A stretch of 64,000 nt of DNA. Origin: Halosolutus halophilus (lineage in GTDB: Archaea > Halobacteriota > Halobacteria > Halobacteriales > Natrialbaceae). The stretch lies in NCBI RefSeq assembly GCF_022869805.1, contig NZ_CP094974.1, positions 2,976,001 through 3,040,000 on the forward strand. Reading direction: 5' to 3'. Of this stretch, positions 46,142-54,450 are shown one piece after another. A model generated the notes under the pieces. The model worked only from the letters and a program-made list of their open reading frames with translations, was not told where the DNA came from and made no database searches. The position numbers and the translations under genes are program-made. The first letter of the stretch is position 1; each line of letters starts with the position of its first letter.

Positions 46142-46620
46142 CACTCCTCACCTCCGACGTCGTGGATAGCTGCGACACGTTCGAGTCGGCTCCGGGGGAA
46201 CGCGTAGCGCTTCAGCGTCTCGATCGACCTGGTCGTCCGATCGGAGTAGACGACTTCGTAGACGTCGTCGGTCGGATCGAACTCGGGGTTGACGTCTGCG
46301 ACGGTCTTGTCCGTGCCCTCGAGGCGGTACTCGTCGGCGGTGTGTGGCGTCGTTTCGACGACGACCATCGTCTTCTCGTCGTCGTCCTCGGTGACGTCTT
46401 GGACGTGATCGCCGACGTGCAGCGGCTCGAGATCGTCGCCCGCGCCGTCGGCCATGGGCAGCTGGGTCTCGGTGGGCTCGGCGTGGCTATCCTCGCCGCC
46501 GTCGGTCAGGACGCCCTCGGGACCGGCGACTGCCTCTGCTTCGTCGATCGACGGTTCGGGGCCCCGGTACTGCTGATAGGCTTCCTCCCAGTCCGGTTTC
46601 GGGCGCGTGTTGACCTGCAT
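46141..46620 (-). CDS. Plasmid/virus-type protein of unknown function
   Basis: The 159-residue acidic protein starts MQVNTRPKPDWEEAYQQYRG. It has a C-terminal small beta-barrel-like segment (LEPLHVGDHVQDVTEDDDEK, VYEVVYSDRTTRSIETLKRY). The barrel suggests a KOW- or Tudor-like fold, but that is tentative. It is the middle gene of the operon, 1 bp after the short upstream gene. Confidence 0.65.
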   Translation of the reverse strand: MQVNTRPKPDWEEAYQQYRGPEPSIDEAEAVAGPEGVLTDGGEDSHAEPTETQLPMADGAGDDLEPLHVGDHVQDVTEDDDEKTMVVVETTPHTADEYRLEGTDKTVADVNPEFDPTDDVYEVVYSDRTTRSIETLKRYAFPRSRLERVAAIHDVGGEE

Positions 46621-46621
46621 T

Positions 46622-46819
46622 TCAGATCCTCTCCGTTTCGACGGCGCGCTCGAGCGTGTCGCGGACTGCGTGACACGCCGCGTTGTGGACGTCCCAGTCC
46701 GGGAGCGCGTCGGCCGTCGATGTCGTCTGGGCTGCGATCCTACTTAGGTCGATCTGGGTAGTTTCCGTTTCCGCCGATTCTTCCGAAACCGATTCGTGGG
46801 TCTGCGTGTGTACACTCAT
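46622..46819 (-). CDS. Short protein, first gene of plasmid/virus-type operon
   Basis: The 65-residue acidic, Thr/Ser/Glu-rich protein ends WDVHNAACHAVRDTLERAVE. I use the ATG at 46819 and reject the upstream frame to 46858. It heads the three-gene operon, divergent from the winged-helix gene at 47005. No family is recognised. Confidence 0.55.
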   Translation of the reverse strand: MSVHTQTHESVSEESAETETTQIDLSRIAAQTTSTADALPDWDVHNAACHAVRDTLERAVETERI

Positions 46820-46897
46820 ACGCTGGTTCCTCCAGCACGGTCGAGGGTGTTGGCGCACCTGCGGCCAGTTTCTGCGGCCGAACTCCCGTGCTCAGTT

Positions 46898-46976
46898 ACT
46901 ACTCTATTTGCCAGTCACTTGGACTTAATGGGTCGTAAAGATAGATCGTACTACTATCAACAAAGGTAAATAGTAG
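46898..46976. promoter_or_regulatory. Candidate operator region for the divergent winged-helix repressor
   Basis: The inverted repeat CTACTAT (46951-46957) / ATAGTAG (46970-46976) lies just before the repressor gene. A related TACTACTCTATTTG lies at about 46898 on the side of the minus-strand operon. Placement in the divergent interval suits a regulator controlling both units. Confidence 0.4.
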
Positions 46977-47004
46977 CGTGAGAGACTAAACATGGGGGCC
47001 ATGA

Positions 47005-47250
47005 ATGGATCAACAAGAAATGGGGCTGCGAATCGACGAGAAGACAGAAGATGTCCTTGAGGTGCTGTCGCAACATGGTTACGCAACGACTGGAATGCTT
47101 GTCGACGAAACAGGGTATTCCAGGCCGACAGTCACGAAGCGACTCGATCGACTCCACGCTGCCGAGAAGATCGAGTATGTTCACGAGCCAACAGCGCTCT
47201 GGCGGCTTGTCGAAAATCCACGCGAGAGTGGTGATGACAGTGACGACTAA
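47005..47250 (+). CDS. Small winged-helix DNA-binding protein
   Basis: The 81-residue protein is little more than one winged helix: EKTEDVLEVLSQHGYATTGM, LVDETGYSRPTVTKRLDRLH and the wing VHEPTALWRLV. An acidic tail DDSDD follows. This resembles small MarR/HTH repressors beside haloarchaeal plasmid and virus operons. ATG 47005 is chosen; an out-of-frame ATG at 47001 overlaps. Confidence 0.8.
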   Translation: MDQQEMGLRIDEKTEDVLEVLSQHGYATTGMLVDETGYSRPTVTKRLDRLHAAEKIEYVHEPTALWRLVENPRESGDDSDD

Positions 47251-47963
47251 AACTGGATACTGAAAGAAGACGTCAAGTAGTGCCGGCCCTCGAATAGGAG
47301 TCACATTCGACGCTGTCTGATTATGATTGTAATAGTCCGCGACCTATGTTGACTCGTCAAATCGTCACGTGTTGGCGTCGACGGCTTGATGCCAGGGATA
47401 TCGTTGTTTCGAGCCAGAGTCGTGAACACGGGTTGATTTTCATAGGATTGTTGAAGTGGTTTATGCGTGTGTGCTTATAAAGAGAGTATTAGGGGACGGC
47501 GTGATCGGCACAGTCGGCGGAATGATCGCACTCATGAGCGGCGAAATATGAACACGTGACGATTGGATTTGTGTTCATATCTGGGAGATCGGTTTCGTCA
47601 GCGTGCAACCGGGTGGGTCATCGTTCAATTACCCTCGCGTACAGAAGGCAGGCCCAACGGTCATTCCCGCTTAACGCTCCTCAAGGAATGTTCCAACACT
47701 ATGAGGATTCGAAACTGCGAGTTCATAGTTCCGGGCGGGGCTGACATTCCGAGTTTTGCATCTTGAACCGTGATTGACCAACCGCGCGGGACGACTCAAC
47801 AGCGCAGCACTATTTTCTGGATGCGACCGGATTTGACCTCGGACCGACTCACGATTACCACGTCTCATGCTGCGTGATGAGTCGGCTGACCGTAGTCATC
47901 CGACACATGTCATAGACTGGCCGAATCAGAAAGCATATTATGTGTATGTAATTACTATTTTCA
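47251..47963. other. AT-rich intergenic region, no gene seen
   Basis: About 710 bp show only short, low-quality frames. A 26-residue hydrophobic frame near 47,475-47,550 (ending GTVGGMIALMSGEI) was not accepted. No repeat core was found. Confidence 0.5.
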
Positions 47964-48536
47964 GTGACATTCCCGATATGGAGGCTTACTCGGACTTCAT
48001 TTGGTCGCTGGGTGTTTGATGCGCTCGCGAATGCTGGGGTGATGTTCTCACGACTCGAACAGTTCGAACACCCGCTCAACGGCCCACTCCCAGACCCATC
48101 CGTTCCCGACGAAATCTCACTTCGCGTTGATGCTCCAGAAACGTTTACTCTGACAGGTCGAATGGACCGTCCGGAACTGTCCGATCAAGATCAAATCGTC
48201 GCAGCGGTCGCGGACGATCGTGTCGTCGGCGTCCAACCCGTCACGATAGACCGCCCGTTCTATGTCGACCCGCTCGAGCGAACGATCGACTTCGACGGTG
48301 CATACTTCTGGGGACTCTACGTCGCCCCCGAGTGGCGGCGGCGGGGCGTCGCGACGGCACTCGTCGCTCGAGCGCTCTCATTCGTCGCGGATCAGACGTC
48401 TCAAATACACGTCCAGACGCTCGTTGGTATCGATAACGCTCCATCAAAGGATGTTCTGATGAGTCTGGGATTCGAACGGAAGCGCGTCCGATCATACTAT
48501 CGGTTGTTCAGGTTTCAACGCAGAGGGCAGGTGTAA
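47964..48536 (+). CDS. GNAT family N-acetyltransferase
   Basis: The 190-residue protein's C-terminal two thirds form a GNAT domain. FDGAYFWGLYVAPEWRRRGV and ATALVARALSFV hold the acetyl-CoA loop (R-R-R-G-V-A), and NAPSKDVLMSLGFERKRVRS the C-terminal strand. The first 50 residues are unusual. The start is GTG 47964. One base separates its stop from the CDP-alcohol phosphatidyltransferase gene, so they are co-transcribed. The substrate is unknown. Confidence 0.85.
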   Translation: MTFPIWRLTRTSFGRWVFDALANAGVMFSRLEQFEHPLNGPLPDPSVPDEISLRVDAPETFTLTGRMDRPELSDQDQIVAAVADDRVVGVQPVTIDRPFYVDPLERTIDFDGAYFWGLYVAPEWRRRGVATALVARALSFVADQTSQIHVQTLVGIDNAPSKDVLMSLGFERKRVRSYYRLFRFQRRGQV

Positions 48537-48537
48537 G

Positions 48538-49119
48538 ATGCTCCGTCGACTTGCTCCCGCAGACTACGCCACGCTCATCGGGCTGGGACTGGGGTGGACG
48601 GCAGTCAGCCTATTTCTGCAGGGGCGTCCTGATGCGGCCACGTTGACGCTACTTCTCGCATTTCTGTGTGACAAGGCCGACGGTTGTCTGGCACGACTTG
48701 GCTATGGTTCGCCGCTCGGACACCAACTCGATGCGTTGGCGGACGTAGTGATCTACCTCGTTCCAACTGCGATCGTGTTATCCGATCTTCTTGCTGGACC
48801 GCCTGTGCTCGAGAGTCTCGCCGGGACAGTCGTCGTCGGGTTCGGCATCTTGCGGTTGGCCCGCTACTCCGTCGACGGCGCAGTCACCGCTGACGAACCC
48901 CCATACTATCAGGGCATTACGGCCTTTCATGTCGCCGCCTGGGCGCTCGTCGTCCGGCTAGCCGTCGCACTAATAGCCATCCCATCGCTAATCGGAGCAG
49001 TTTCGATTGTCATCATCACACCGCTGATGATTGCTCCCTTTCGTATCTACGCCACTAGGAATCAGTTCATTGGTGCAGTCATCATCGGATCCATCATTAC
49101 TACCGGGGCGCTTGTGTAA
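48538..49119 (+). CDS. CDP-alcohol phosphatidyltransferase family protein
   Basis: The 193-residue membrane protein has about six helices and the complete catalytic motif D-x2-DG-x2-AR-x8-G-x3-D-x3-D, seen as DKADGCLARLGYGSPLGHQL followed by DALAD (residues 45-69). The family transfers a CDP-activated alcohol headgroup to a lipid or small alcohol. Coupled to the GNAT gene upstream, it may make a modified lipid headgroup; that is inference. Confidence 0.92.
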   Translation: MLRRLAPADYATLIGLGLGWTAVSLFLQGRPDAATLTLLLAFLCDKADGCLARLGYGSPLGHQLDALADVVIYLVPTAIVLSDLLAGPPVLESLAGTVVVGFGILRLARYSVDGAVTADEPPYYQGITAFHVAAWALVVRLAVALIAIPSLIGAVSIVIITPLMIAPFRIYATRNQFIGAVIIGSIITTGALV

Positions 49120-49292
49120 CCATCTCCAGAACAGAGACCATTTCTTGAGAGCTTGTACGAATTGTTCAGTACGGGGGAGGCAGTTTCCGAAGCCGCACTC
49201 TATCTGTCTGTGTACTGTTAAAGCGGCCTCGCAAAGTGAGAGGTCATTCCGATTACCAGAAAACATTTAGCGGTTATGTATATTCAGTGCTT

Positions 49293-49882
49293 ATGTTCCT
49301 ACCCCCGGCTATGGATCGGTACAAGGAGAACGCAGTTCCGCTGACCCTATTCCTCATTACGGCGGTCGCTATCCTCATGTTCCCCCAATCGCTCTGGGGA
49401 ATTTGGGGGCAATTGCCGTGGTCCCCTTCGTGATTGTGATTGCTTTTATGACCGTGTTTCCGTATGCATGTGTCATCTCGGTGGGGACACTTCCACTTCT
49501 GTACGCCAATATTGCGAGTTTTGCAGCGCCTGATGCGGACGCCGATGCCTTCCATCCGTTCTCGTGGGATGCAACCCTACGACACGTGGTGGCTGGATTT
49601 TCATATGTGGTAGGGGCGGCCATAGTTAGCGCCATCGGAATTGGCATTCAGATAACGATAGAGGATCAGACGATACTGGAGGCCTTCCGGCCGTCGTTCT
49701 TGGTCGGAAGTGTGATCGTCGCGGTGGCTTTCGTCGGCGCCCAGTTGTGGCGATACGACAGGTCCCTGCGCACGCTCCCGCTCCGCACGGTCCTCGGGAC
49801 GCTGGTGCTCGGAGATCTGCTGGCTCTATCCATAGTCGCTGCCTTCTGGGTGTTCAACGATCCGCCGTCCTACTACGTCTAA
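49293..49882 (+). pseudogene. Multi-helix membrane protein gene, frameshifted near its start
   Basis: The front (ATG 49311 or 49293: MDRYKENAVPLTLFLITAVA) stays open to 49433 in one frame. The natural continuation (LGAIAVVPFVIVIAFMTVFP ... VFNDPPSYYV) is in the next frame from about 49400 to 49882. Reading across with one extra G in the G-run 49396-49399 gives a smooth membrane protein of about 190 residues with five helices. It is either a decayed gene or a homopolymer miscall. Confidence 0.75.
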
Positions 49883-50628
49883 GCATACTTGATAGACACT
49901 CTAGCGTTCAGTTCGCATCTGTAGTTAACACCTGTTTCGAGGAGAATCGGCCGCAGTATAGATTTCAATAGAGCAGATTTTTCTCGCTCCCCTTTGTCAA
50001 TCACTATTCTTGATTCTTTCACGAGTTGCCGAGATCATAATCAACGCGTTTCCATAGAGTTTATTTTTAACACGAATGGCAAGCGTAAGTGACATTCACA
50101 ACTCCTAACTGTGTGTGTTCGCACCTTCAATTTCAGGGTGACAAACCAGTCCACCGATCGGTTCCCTACCGACGCGCCAGCTGTCGTAGCGTCATCGCTA
50201 CTCGTGATGGACCCAGTCCAGTTCGTCGCGATGGTCAGCGAGCCACTCCTCGAGATCGCCGCCGTCACCCTTCTTGACCACTGGTGAAGGATCGTCAGAG
50301 ACAGCGCGTTTCGCCAACGTTACGTGGCGATCTGTAAAACGCGAGAGACGAGAGGGCACACTACTCGGGTCTGACCCAGAGGTCAGTTAGTTCACCGGAG
50401 TGAGTCGTTCTCTACAGCGTCTAAACAAGGCCCCCGTTTCCGGTATGATAGCCGCAGTTGGTTATCTGCTCGGAGAAGGACTGAGAAGGGGAACCGGGGC
50501 GCGTAGAGCGGGCCGTCCTTCGCAAGTTCACACACGCTATTTAACAGCTGATTCGCTGAAGGTGGGGCTGAAATCAATTCAGTGGAAACGATTTTATGAC
50601 ATACTCAGTCATAGAGCGCCGAGATCTC
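49883..50628. other. Non-coding stretch with a gene remnant and a MITE end
   Basis: About 750 bp carry no intact gene. On the minus strand a remnant ends VVKKGDGGDLEEWLADHRDE then LDWVHHE at a TAG (50198-50200). It is open back to about 50,385 without a good start. At 50417-50432, GCGTCTAAACAAGGCC is a lone copy of the MITE end found at 42.58 kb. Confidence 0.5.
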
Positions 50629-51957
50629 CTACGCAGTATCGTACTCGATGAACCGAACGTCGACCCTCACGTCGTCTCCCGTTTCGTCGGTGATTCGTTC
50701 GTCCAGTTCCGAGACAAGTTCCGGATGTTCGTCATCAACCGGCTGCTCGACCGTGATTACGATACGTTCGGGTTGCTCGAGTAGGGTCCCTTCTTCGATT
50801 CGTATTGCGGGCTCGAACGGGATGCCTTCCTCGAGAAACAGTTCGACTTCGATGAGGAAGACGTCCTGATACGCCGGCGAGTCGAGGACGGCCTCCGCTT
50901 CCGTCGTGACGTCGTTCTCAAGCGAGACGCGTTCGTACGACGCCCACGTGACGCCGATCAGGGATGTCGACAGTACTAGGATGGCGAGCGTAAGCACGAC
51001 GAGGCGACGACGGACTAACTGACGTGCGATCCCTGTCTCACTCTGAATTTGGGGACGGTACCCCATCGCCCAGAGGGTGAGGAGACCCGTGATATTGACA
51101 CCCAGCAGGTTGACGAAGACGAGTATGAGCGAGCCGACTGCGGCGTTTGGTATCCACCACGCGATAGCGATGCCGGCGGCTGCGGCGGGCGGGATCAGTG
51201 CAGCGGTGATCATCACGCCAACCAGTGCGACGGAGATTCCCGTCGAGAGGCTCAATACGCCGGCAATTCCCGCGCCGAAGGCGACGACCAGCGAGAAGAG
51301 GTTAGGAAGGACCCGTTCGCTGACTTCGTCGATTTCGAGGACCTCGATCCCGGGCGGGACGAGAAACAGCGACTTCGAGAGCCATGCGAACGCCGCGGAA
51401 CCGACGATCGCTACACTGACGCCGAGCACTTGATACATAACCCCGGTCCAGAGCAGGTCCCGTTCGTTGAGAACGGTCCCGACGCTGGCTGCGAGCGTCG
51501 GTCCGATCAAGGGTGCGATGACCATCGACCCGACCACGACGGCGGCCGAATCGAGTAACAGCCCGGCCGTCGCGACGACCGCACTCACCAGCGTCAGCGT
51601 CACGTATATCGGAATCGTCGGTATGAGTCCTTCCGATTCGGCGTACAGTTCGTAGCGAGCGAGGCGCTGATCGGACAGTACCTCTCCCGTGTACCGATCT
51701 TTGAGAGCTCCGAACTTCCGGGAGATGACCATGTCTGCCGTAACGATCACCGTGTGATCGTCCTCGCCGAGTCCGGCCCTCTCTAACTCGTCTACGACGA
51801 CTTCGACGGCGCTTTTCGGGAGGGTGAACGAAACGAGGGATTCGTACTCGCTACTGTCGTCGGTCGGAACGACCGTGTAGTCAATCCGTTCCGAGTCAAG
51901 TACCTCTAGGACCGGTTCGCGCGTCTCCGGTCGGAGCGAAATCTCGACGTGGCGCAT
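50629..51957 (-). CDS. TIGR00341/DUF389 family membrane protein
   Basis: The 442-residue protein starts MRHVEISLRPETREPVLEVL. An N-terminal cytoplasmic domain is followed by SGEV-like VLSDQRLARYELYAESEGLI, and then about six helices with the family hallmark DSAAVVVGSMVIAPLIGPTL and ALVGVMITAALIPPAAAAGI. The C-terminal soluble region ends RFIEYDTA. Function unknown. ATG 51957 is preferred to the upstream ATG at 52035. It stands alone on the minus strand. Confidence 0.9.
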   Translation of the reverse strand: MRHVEISLRPETREPVLEVLDSERIDYTVVPTDDSSEYESLVSFTLPKSAVEVVVDELERAGLGEDDHTVIVTADMVISRKFGALKDRYTGEVLSDQRLARYELYAESEGLIPTIPIYVTLTLVSAVVATAGLLLDSAAVVVGSMVIAPLIGPTLAASVGTVLNERDLLWTGVMYQVLGVSVAIVGSAAFAWLSKSLFLVPPGIEVLEIDEVSERVLPNLFSLVVAFGAGIAGVLSLSTGISVALVGVMITAALIPPAAAAGIAIAWWIPNAAVGSLILVFVNLLGVNITGLLTLWAMGYRPQIQSETGIARQLVRRRLVVLTLAILVLSTSLIGVTWASYERVSLENDVTTEAEAVLDSPAYQDVFLIEVELFLEEGIPFEPAIRIEEGTLLEQPERIVITVEQPVDDEHPELVSELDERITDETGDDVRVDVRFIEYDTA

Positions 51958-52272
51958 GAGATACGGACCACTAGAGACAGACATCAAACATTGGGCGCGT
52001 CTCGGCAACTCGGAACCGAAGACGGTCATAGGCAACCGAGGCCTTCCGCTTCAACTTCATCGATTTAGCGAACTATTCCGCCGTCTACCGATTCAACACG
52101 GCCATTGGTCTTCCAAATCCCGTGCATTAAGAAGACCAGTCTCCTGTTACAAAATGCGGTAGATAGTGACTGACTGCGTACCGTATCTCGAACTTCGTTC
52201 AGAACATCATCTGCAATTGATAGGAGCGCCGGTGGTCAGTCCGCACTTTAATTGAGCGGCTGATTCGCGGCG
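51958..52272. other. Intergenic region, no gene seen
   Basis: About 315 bp between the TIGR00341 gene and the small gene at 52273 hold no convincing frame. The stretch 52,130-52,300 is AT-rich. Confidence 0.45.
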
Positions 52273-52647
52273 TCATTGGCGACATAAATAGGCTGTTGTT
52301 CCGCGTCTAAACGAGGCCCGCGACACTGTTCCACCCCGATCGATCCGGTAGAGATCGAGCCGGCCATCGAGCAGATCCGCCATAGCGTCGTCGTACACCA
52401 GCGCCTCGCGACCGCGATTCCGGATCGCGATGAGGTCGGCATCGACGAACCCGCGGGCGAGCCGATCGACCATCGCCTCGACGTCGCCACCGCGGAGTTC
52501 CAGGAGGCGCTTGCCGAGCTCGTATCTGACGATCCGGCGGTTCCGTTCCTGGTCGTGCATACTGGAAATGCGTGGACGAGGACTCTTAGCGCTGGCCGGG
52601 TCGGTTCCGTTTTTTCCAGAAGTATCAATAGAGGCATTGGTAGTCAT
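52273..52647 (-). CDS. Small conserved protein, 3' end replaced by a MITE end
   Basis: The 124-residue protein reads MHDQERNRRIVRYELGKRLL then GFVDADLIAIRNRGREALVY and DDAMADLLDGRLDLYRIDRG. The last 20 residues come from a MITE-like end (GCGTCTAAACGAGGCC, 52303-52318), so the natural C-terminus is gone. Family unknown. Broken relatives lie at 57.2-57.46 and 61.65-61.85 kb. The start ATG 52647 is preceded by a TATA-like ATTTATAGT on the minus strand. Confidence 0.6.
   Translation of the reverse strand: MTTNASIDTSGKNGTDPASAKSPRPRISSMHDQERNRRIVRYELGKRLLELRGGDVEAMVDRLARGFVDADLIAIRNRGREALVYDDAMADLLDGRLDLYRIDRGGTVSRASFRRGTTAYLCRQ
52303..52318. repeat. Solitary MITE-type end
   Basis: GCGTCTAAACGAGGCC matches the right end of the 42.58-42.82 kb MITE with one substitution. 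No partner end is visible nearby, so it is a remnant or one end of a deleted element. Confidence 0.65.
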
Positions 52648-52680
52648 TAGAATTAATTACTATAAATCCTTCATCGAAGT

Positions 52681-52739
52681 GGCGAGGGAGTGGAGATCCG
52701 TTGTTACCCGGTCAGACACTCCACTACACACCTCTCGCC
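52681..52739. repeat. Inverted repeat upstream of the small gene, shared with 61.9 kb
   Basis: GGCGAGGG (52681-52688) and CTCTCGCC (52732-52739) flank a spacer. At 61887-61946 the same arrangement occurs (GGCGAGAG ... CTCTCGCC) with similar flanking sequence. Both sit about 40 bp before the start of a member of the same gene family. Confidence 0.6.
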
Positions 52740-52902
52740 CCGATTCTACTGAGACAATTCTATTGAAACTCGTTCATCAGATGTGATTTTCGATCAGAAG
52801 TGCTGAATACAACGCTCGTATCCGTTATATCAGATACATCTGAGAAAGTCTATCTCTCATCACACCAACTGGATTGCAGTTCCACAAGAAGCGACCAGTA
52901 GA

Positions 52903-54450
52903 TCACCTGTAAAGACCGAATCGCTGTAAAACCGTACTCAGCAGCACTGCGACTGGGATAATCTCTAATCGACCAACCCACATGTTAATAATCAACATCG
53001 CTTTTCCGGTAGCAGGCAAATCCGGTCCAGTAATACCAGAATCGAGGCCGACGTTACTCTGAGCGCTCATCACGTCGAAAATAACATACTCCAGGGGATA
53101 AGCTGGTGAGAGTACCCGGAGGAGGACAGCTACCCCAACGATAAGGAAGGCAACCCACAGAACGAATACGACCGTTGCTTCGGTGTACTCCCGTTGAACT
53201 TGTTCTTCGCTGAGATTCCGCTTCCCGATCTGGAGTCGCCGAATCGCGCTATCTGGCTGGAGAACGTTTCCGATTTGCCACGCCGTCCCTTTGACGAGCG
53301 TAATAACCCGGATCAGTTTGAGTCCACTGACCGTTGAGCCGGCTGCTGCGCCGGTAAGCATTCCCAGACAGAGCAGCAGCGTCGTCCCGGCTGTCCAGAC
53401 CTGTTCCGTCCCATTTCCAATCGTCGTCGTCCCGAAGCCAGTGTTCGATGTTGCGGAGACAAACTGGAATAATGCGGCACGGAACGTTTCCTCAAACGTC
53501 TCGTACTGGCCATTGAGAAGCAAAAATCCGGTCAATACGAGCGATCCAATACTGAACCAGAGGAACACCCAGCGAGTCTGAATATCTTTGTAAAGATTCT
53601 CTATTTGCCCCTTGAATAGCAGGTAGTGGACTGGGAACGCGATACTTCCTGCAACCATGACTGGGACAACTGCGTACTCGATGAGAGGGCTATCGTAGTA
53701 TCCGATCGAATCCGCATGCACAGAGAACCCGCCGGTTGCGATGCCAGTCATTCCGTGGTTGATCGCGCCCCAGAGCGGCATCCCGACTGCGAGGAACAGG
53801 CCGATTGATCCGAGCGTCAATCCGAGATAGATCTTCCAGATCTCTTTGACTGTGTTGACAATGCTCGGGTGAATCTTCTCAGAACGGGCTTCGCTCTCGT
53901 AGAGTGTGAGCGAGCCGCTACCAGGACGAGCAAGGATAGCGACGGTCAGCACGATTACTCCGACGCCACCGATCCACTCAGTGAACGACCGCCACCATTG
54001 GAGTGACCGAGGCAACTCCTCCTCAACTGCGGCGACCGTCAATCCTGTCCCGGTGAACCCGCTCATGCTCTCGAAGATCGCGTCGAGGGGATGGAGAAAT
54101 ATCATCGTCGTATCGTCCATCGGCGGCGTGTTTGCCCACGCCGGGAACGGATCGAGCGAGATCGTCCACGCGATAAACAGAAATGGCAGGCCACCCAGGA
54201 CGCCGACCATCGCCCACGCACTAGCCGCAGTAACCATTGCCTCGGGCTTTCCAGACTCCGCTGCGTCCCGATATCGTCGCGCTAGTAGGACACCGATGCT
54301 CGCCATTACGACAGCAGCGATAGCAAACGCTGGAACCGCGAAGAATTCACGGTTGACGACGGCGACCAGTATTGACACGACAGACATGAGCGAGACGACC
54401 TGAAGAATTCGGCCGACGTCCCGCCCGACGGCCCGGTGTTGGATCCTCAT
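52903..54450 (-). CDS. trkH: Potassium uptake protein TrkH (ion channel subunit)
   Basis: The 515-residue channel-fold protein has about ten helices and four pore loops with selectivity-filter-like glycines: SGFTGTGLTV, HGMTGIATGGFSVHADSI, SATSNTGFGTTTIGNG and SAQSNVGLDSGITGP. These loop signatures identify TrkH/KtrB. It needs TrkA for regulation, and trkA lies just upstream, overlapping by one base (TAATG). Its own acidic pattern is mild, as usual in membrane proteins. It imports K+ for osmotic balance. Confidence 0.94.
   Translation of the reverse strand: MRIQHRAVGRDVGRILQVVSLMSVVSILVAVVNREFFAVPAFAIAAVVMASIGVLLARRYRDAAESGKPEAMVTAASAWAMVGVLGGLPFLFIAWTISLDPFPAWANTPPMDDTTMIFLHPLDAIFESMSGFTGTGLTVAAVEEELPRSLQWWRSFTEWIGGVGVIVLTVAILARPGSGSLTLYESEARSEKIHPSIVNTVKEIWKIYLGLTLGSIGLFLAVGMPLWGAINHGMTGIATGGFSVHADSIGYYDSPLIEYAVVPVMVAGSIAFPVHYLLFKGQIENLYKDIQTRWVFLWFSIGSLVLTGFLLLNGQYETFEETFRAALFQFVSATSNTGFGTTTIGNGTEQVWTAGTTLLLCLGMLTGAAAGSTVSGLKLIRVITLVKGTAWQIGNVLQPDSAIRRLQIGKRNLSEEQVQREYTEATVVFVLWVAFLIVGVAVLLRVLSPAYPLEYVIFDVMSAQSNVGLDSGITGPDLPATGKAMLIINMWVGRLEIIPVAVLLSTVLQRFGLYR

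Noticed and set aside
47475-47550. Short hydrophobic peptide gene ending GTVGGMIALMSGEI
   Set aside because: Only about 26 codons, no strong start or conserved features.
28091-52810. Complete insertion sequence of the IS200/IS605 or IS4 type
   Set aside because: Palindromic ends are seen but no transposase or TnpB reading frame is present anywhere in the window.
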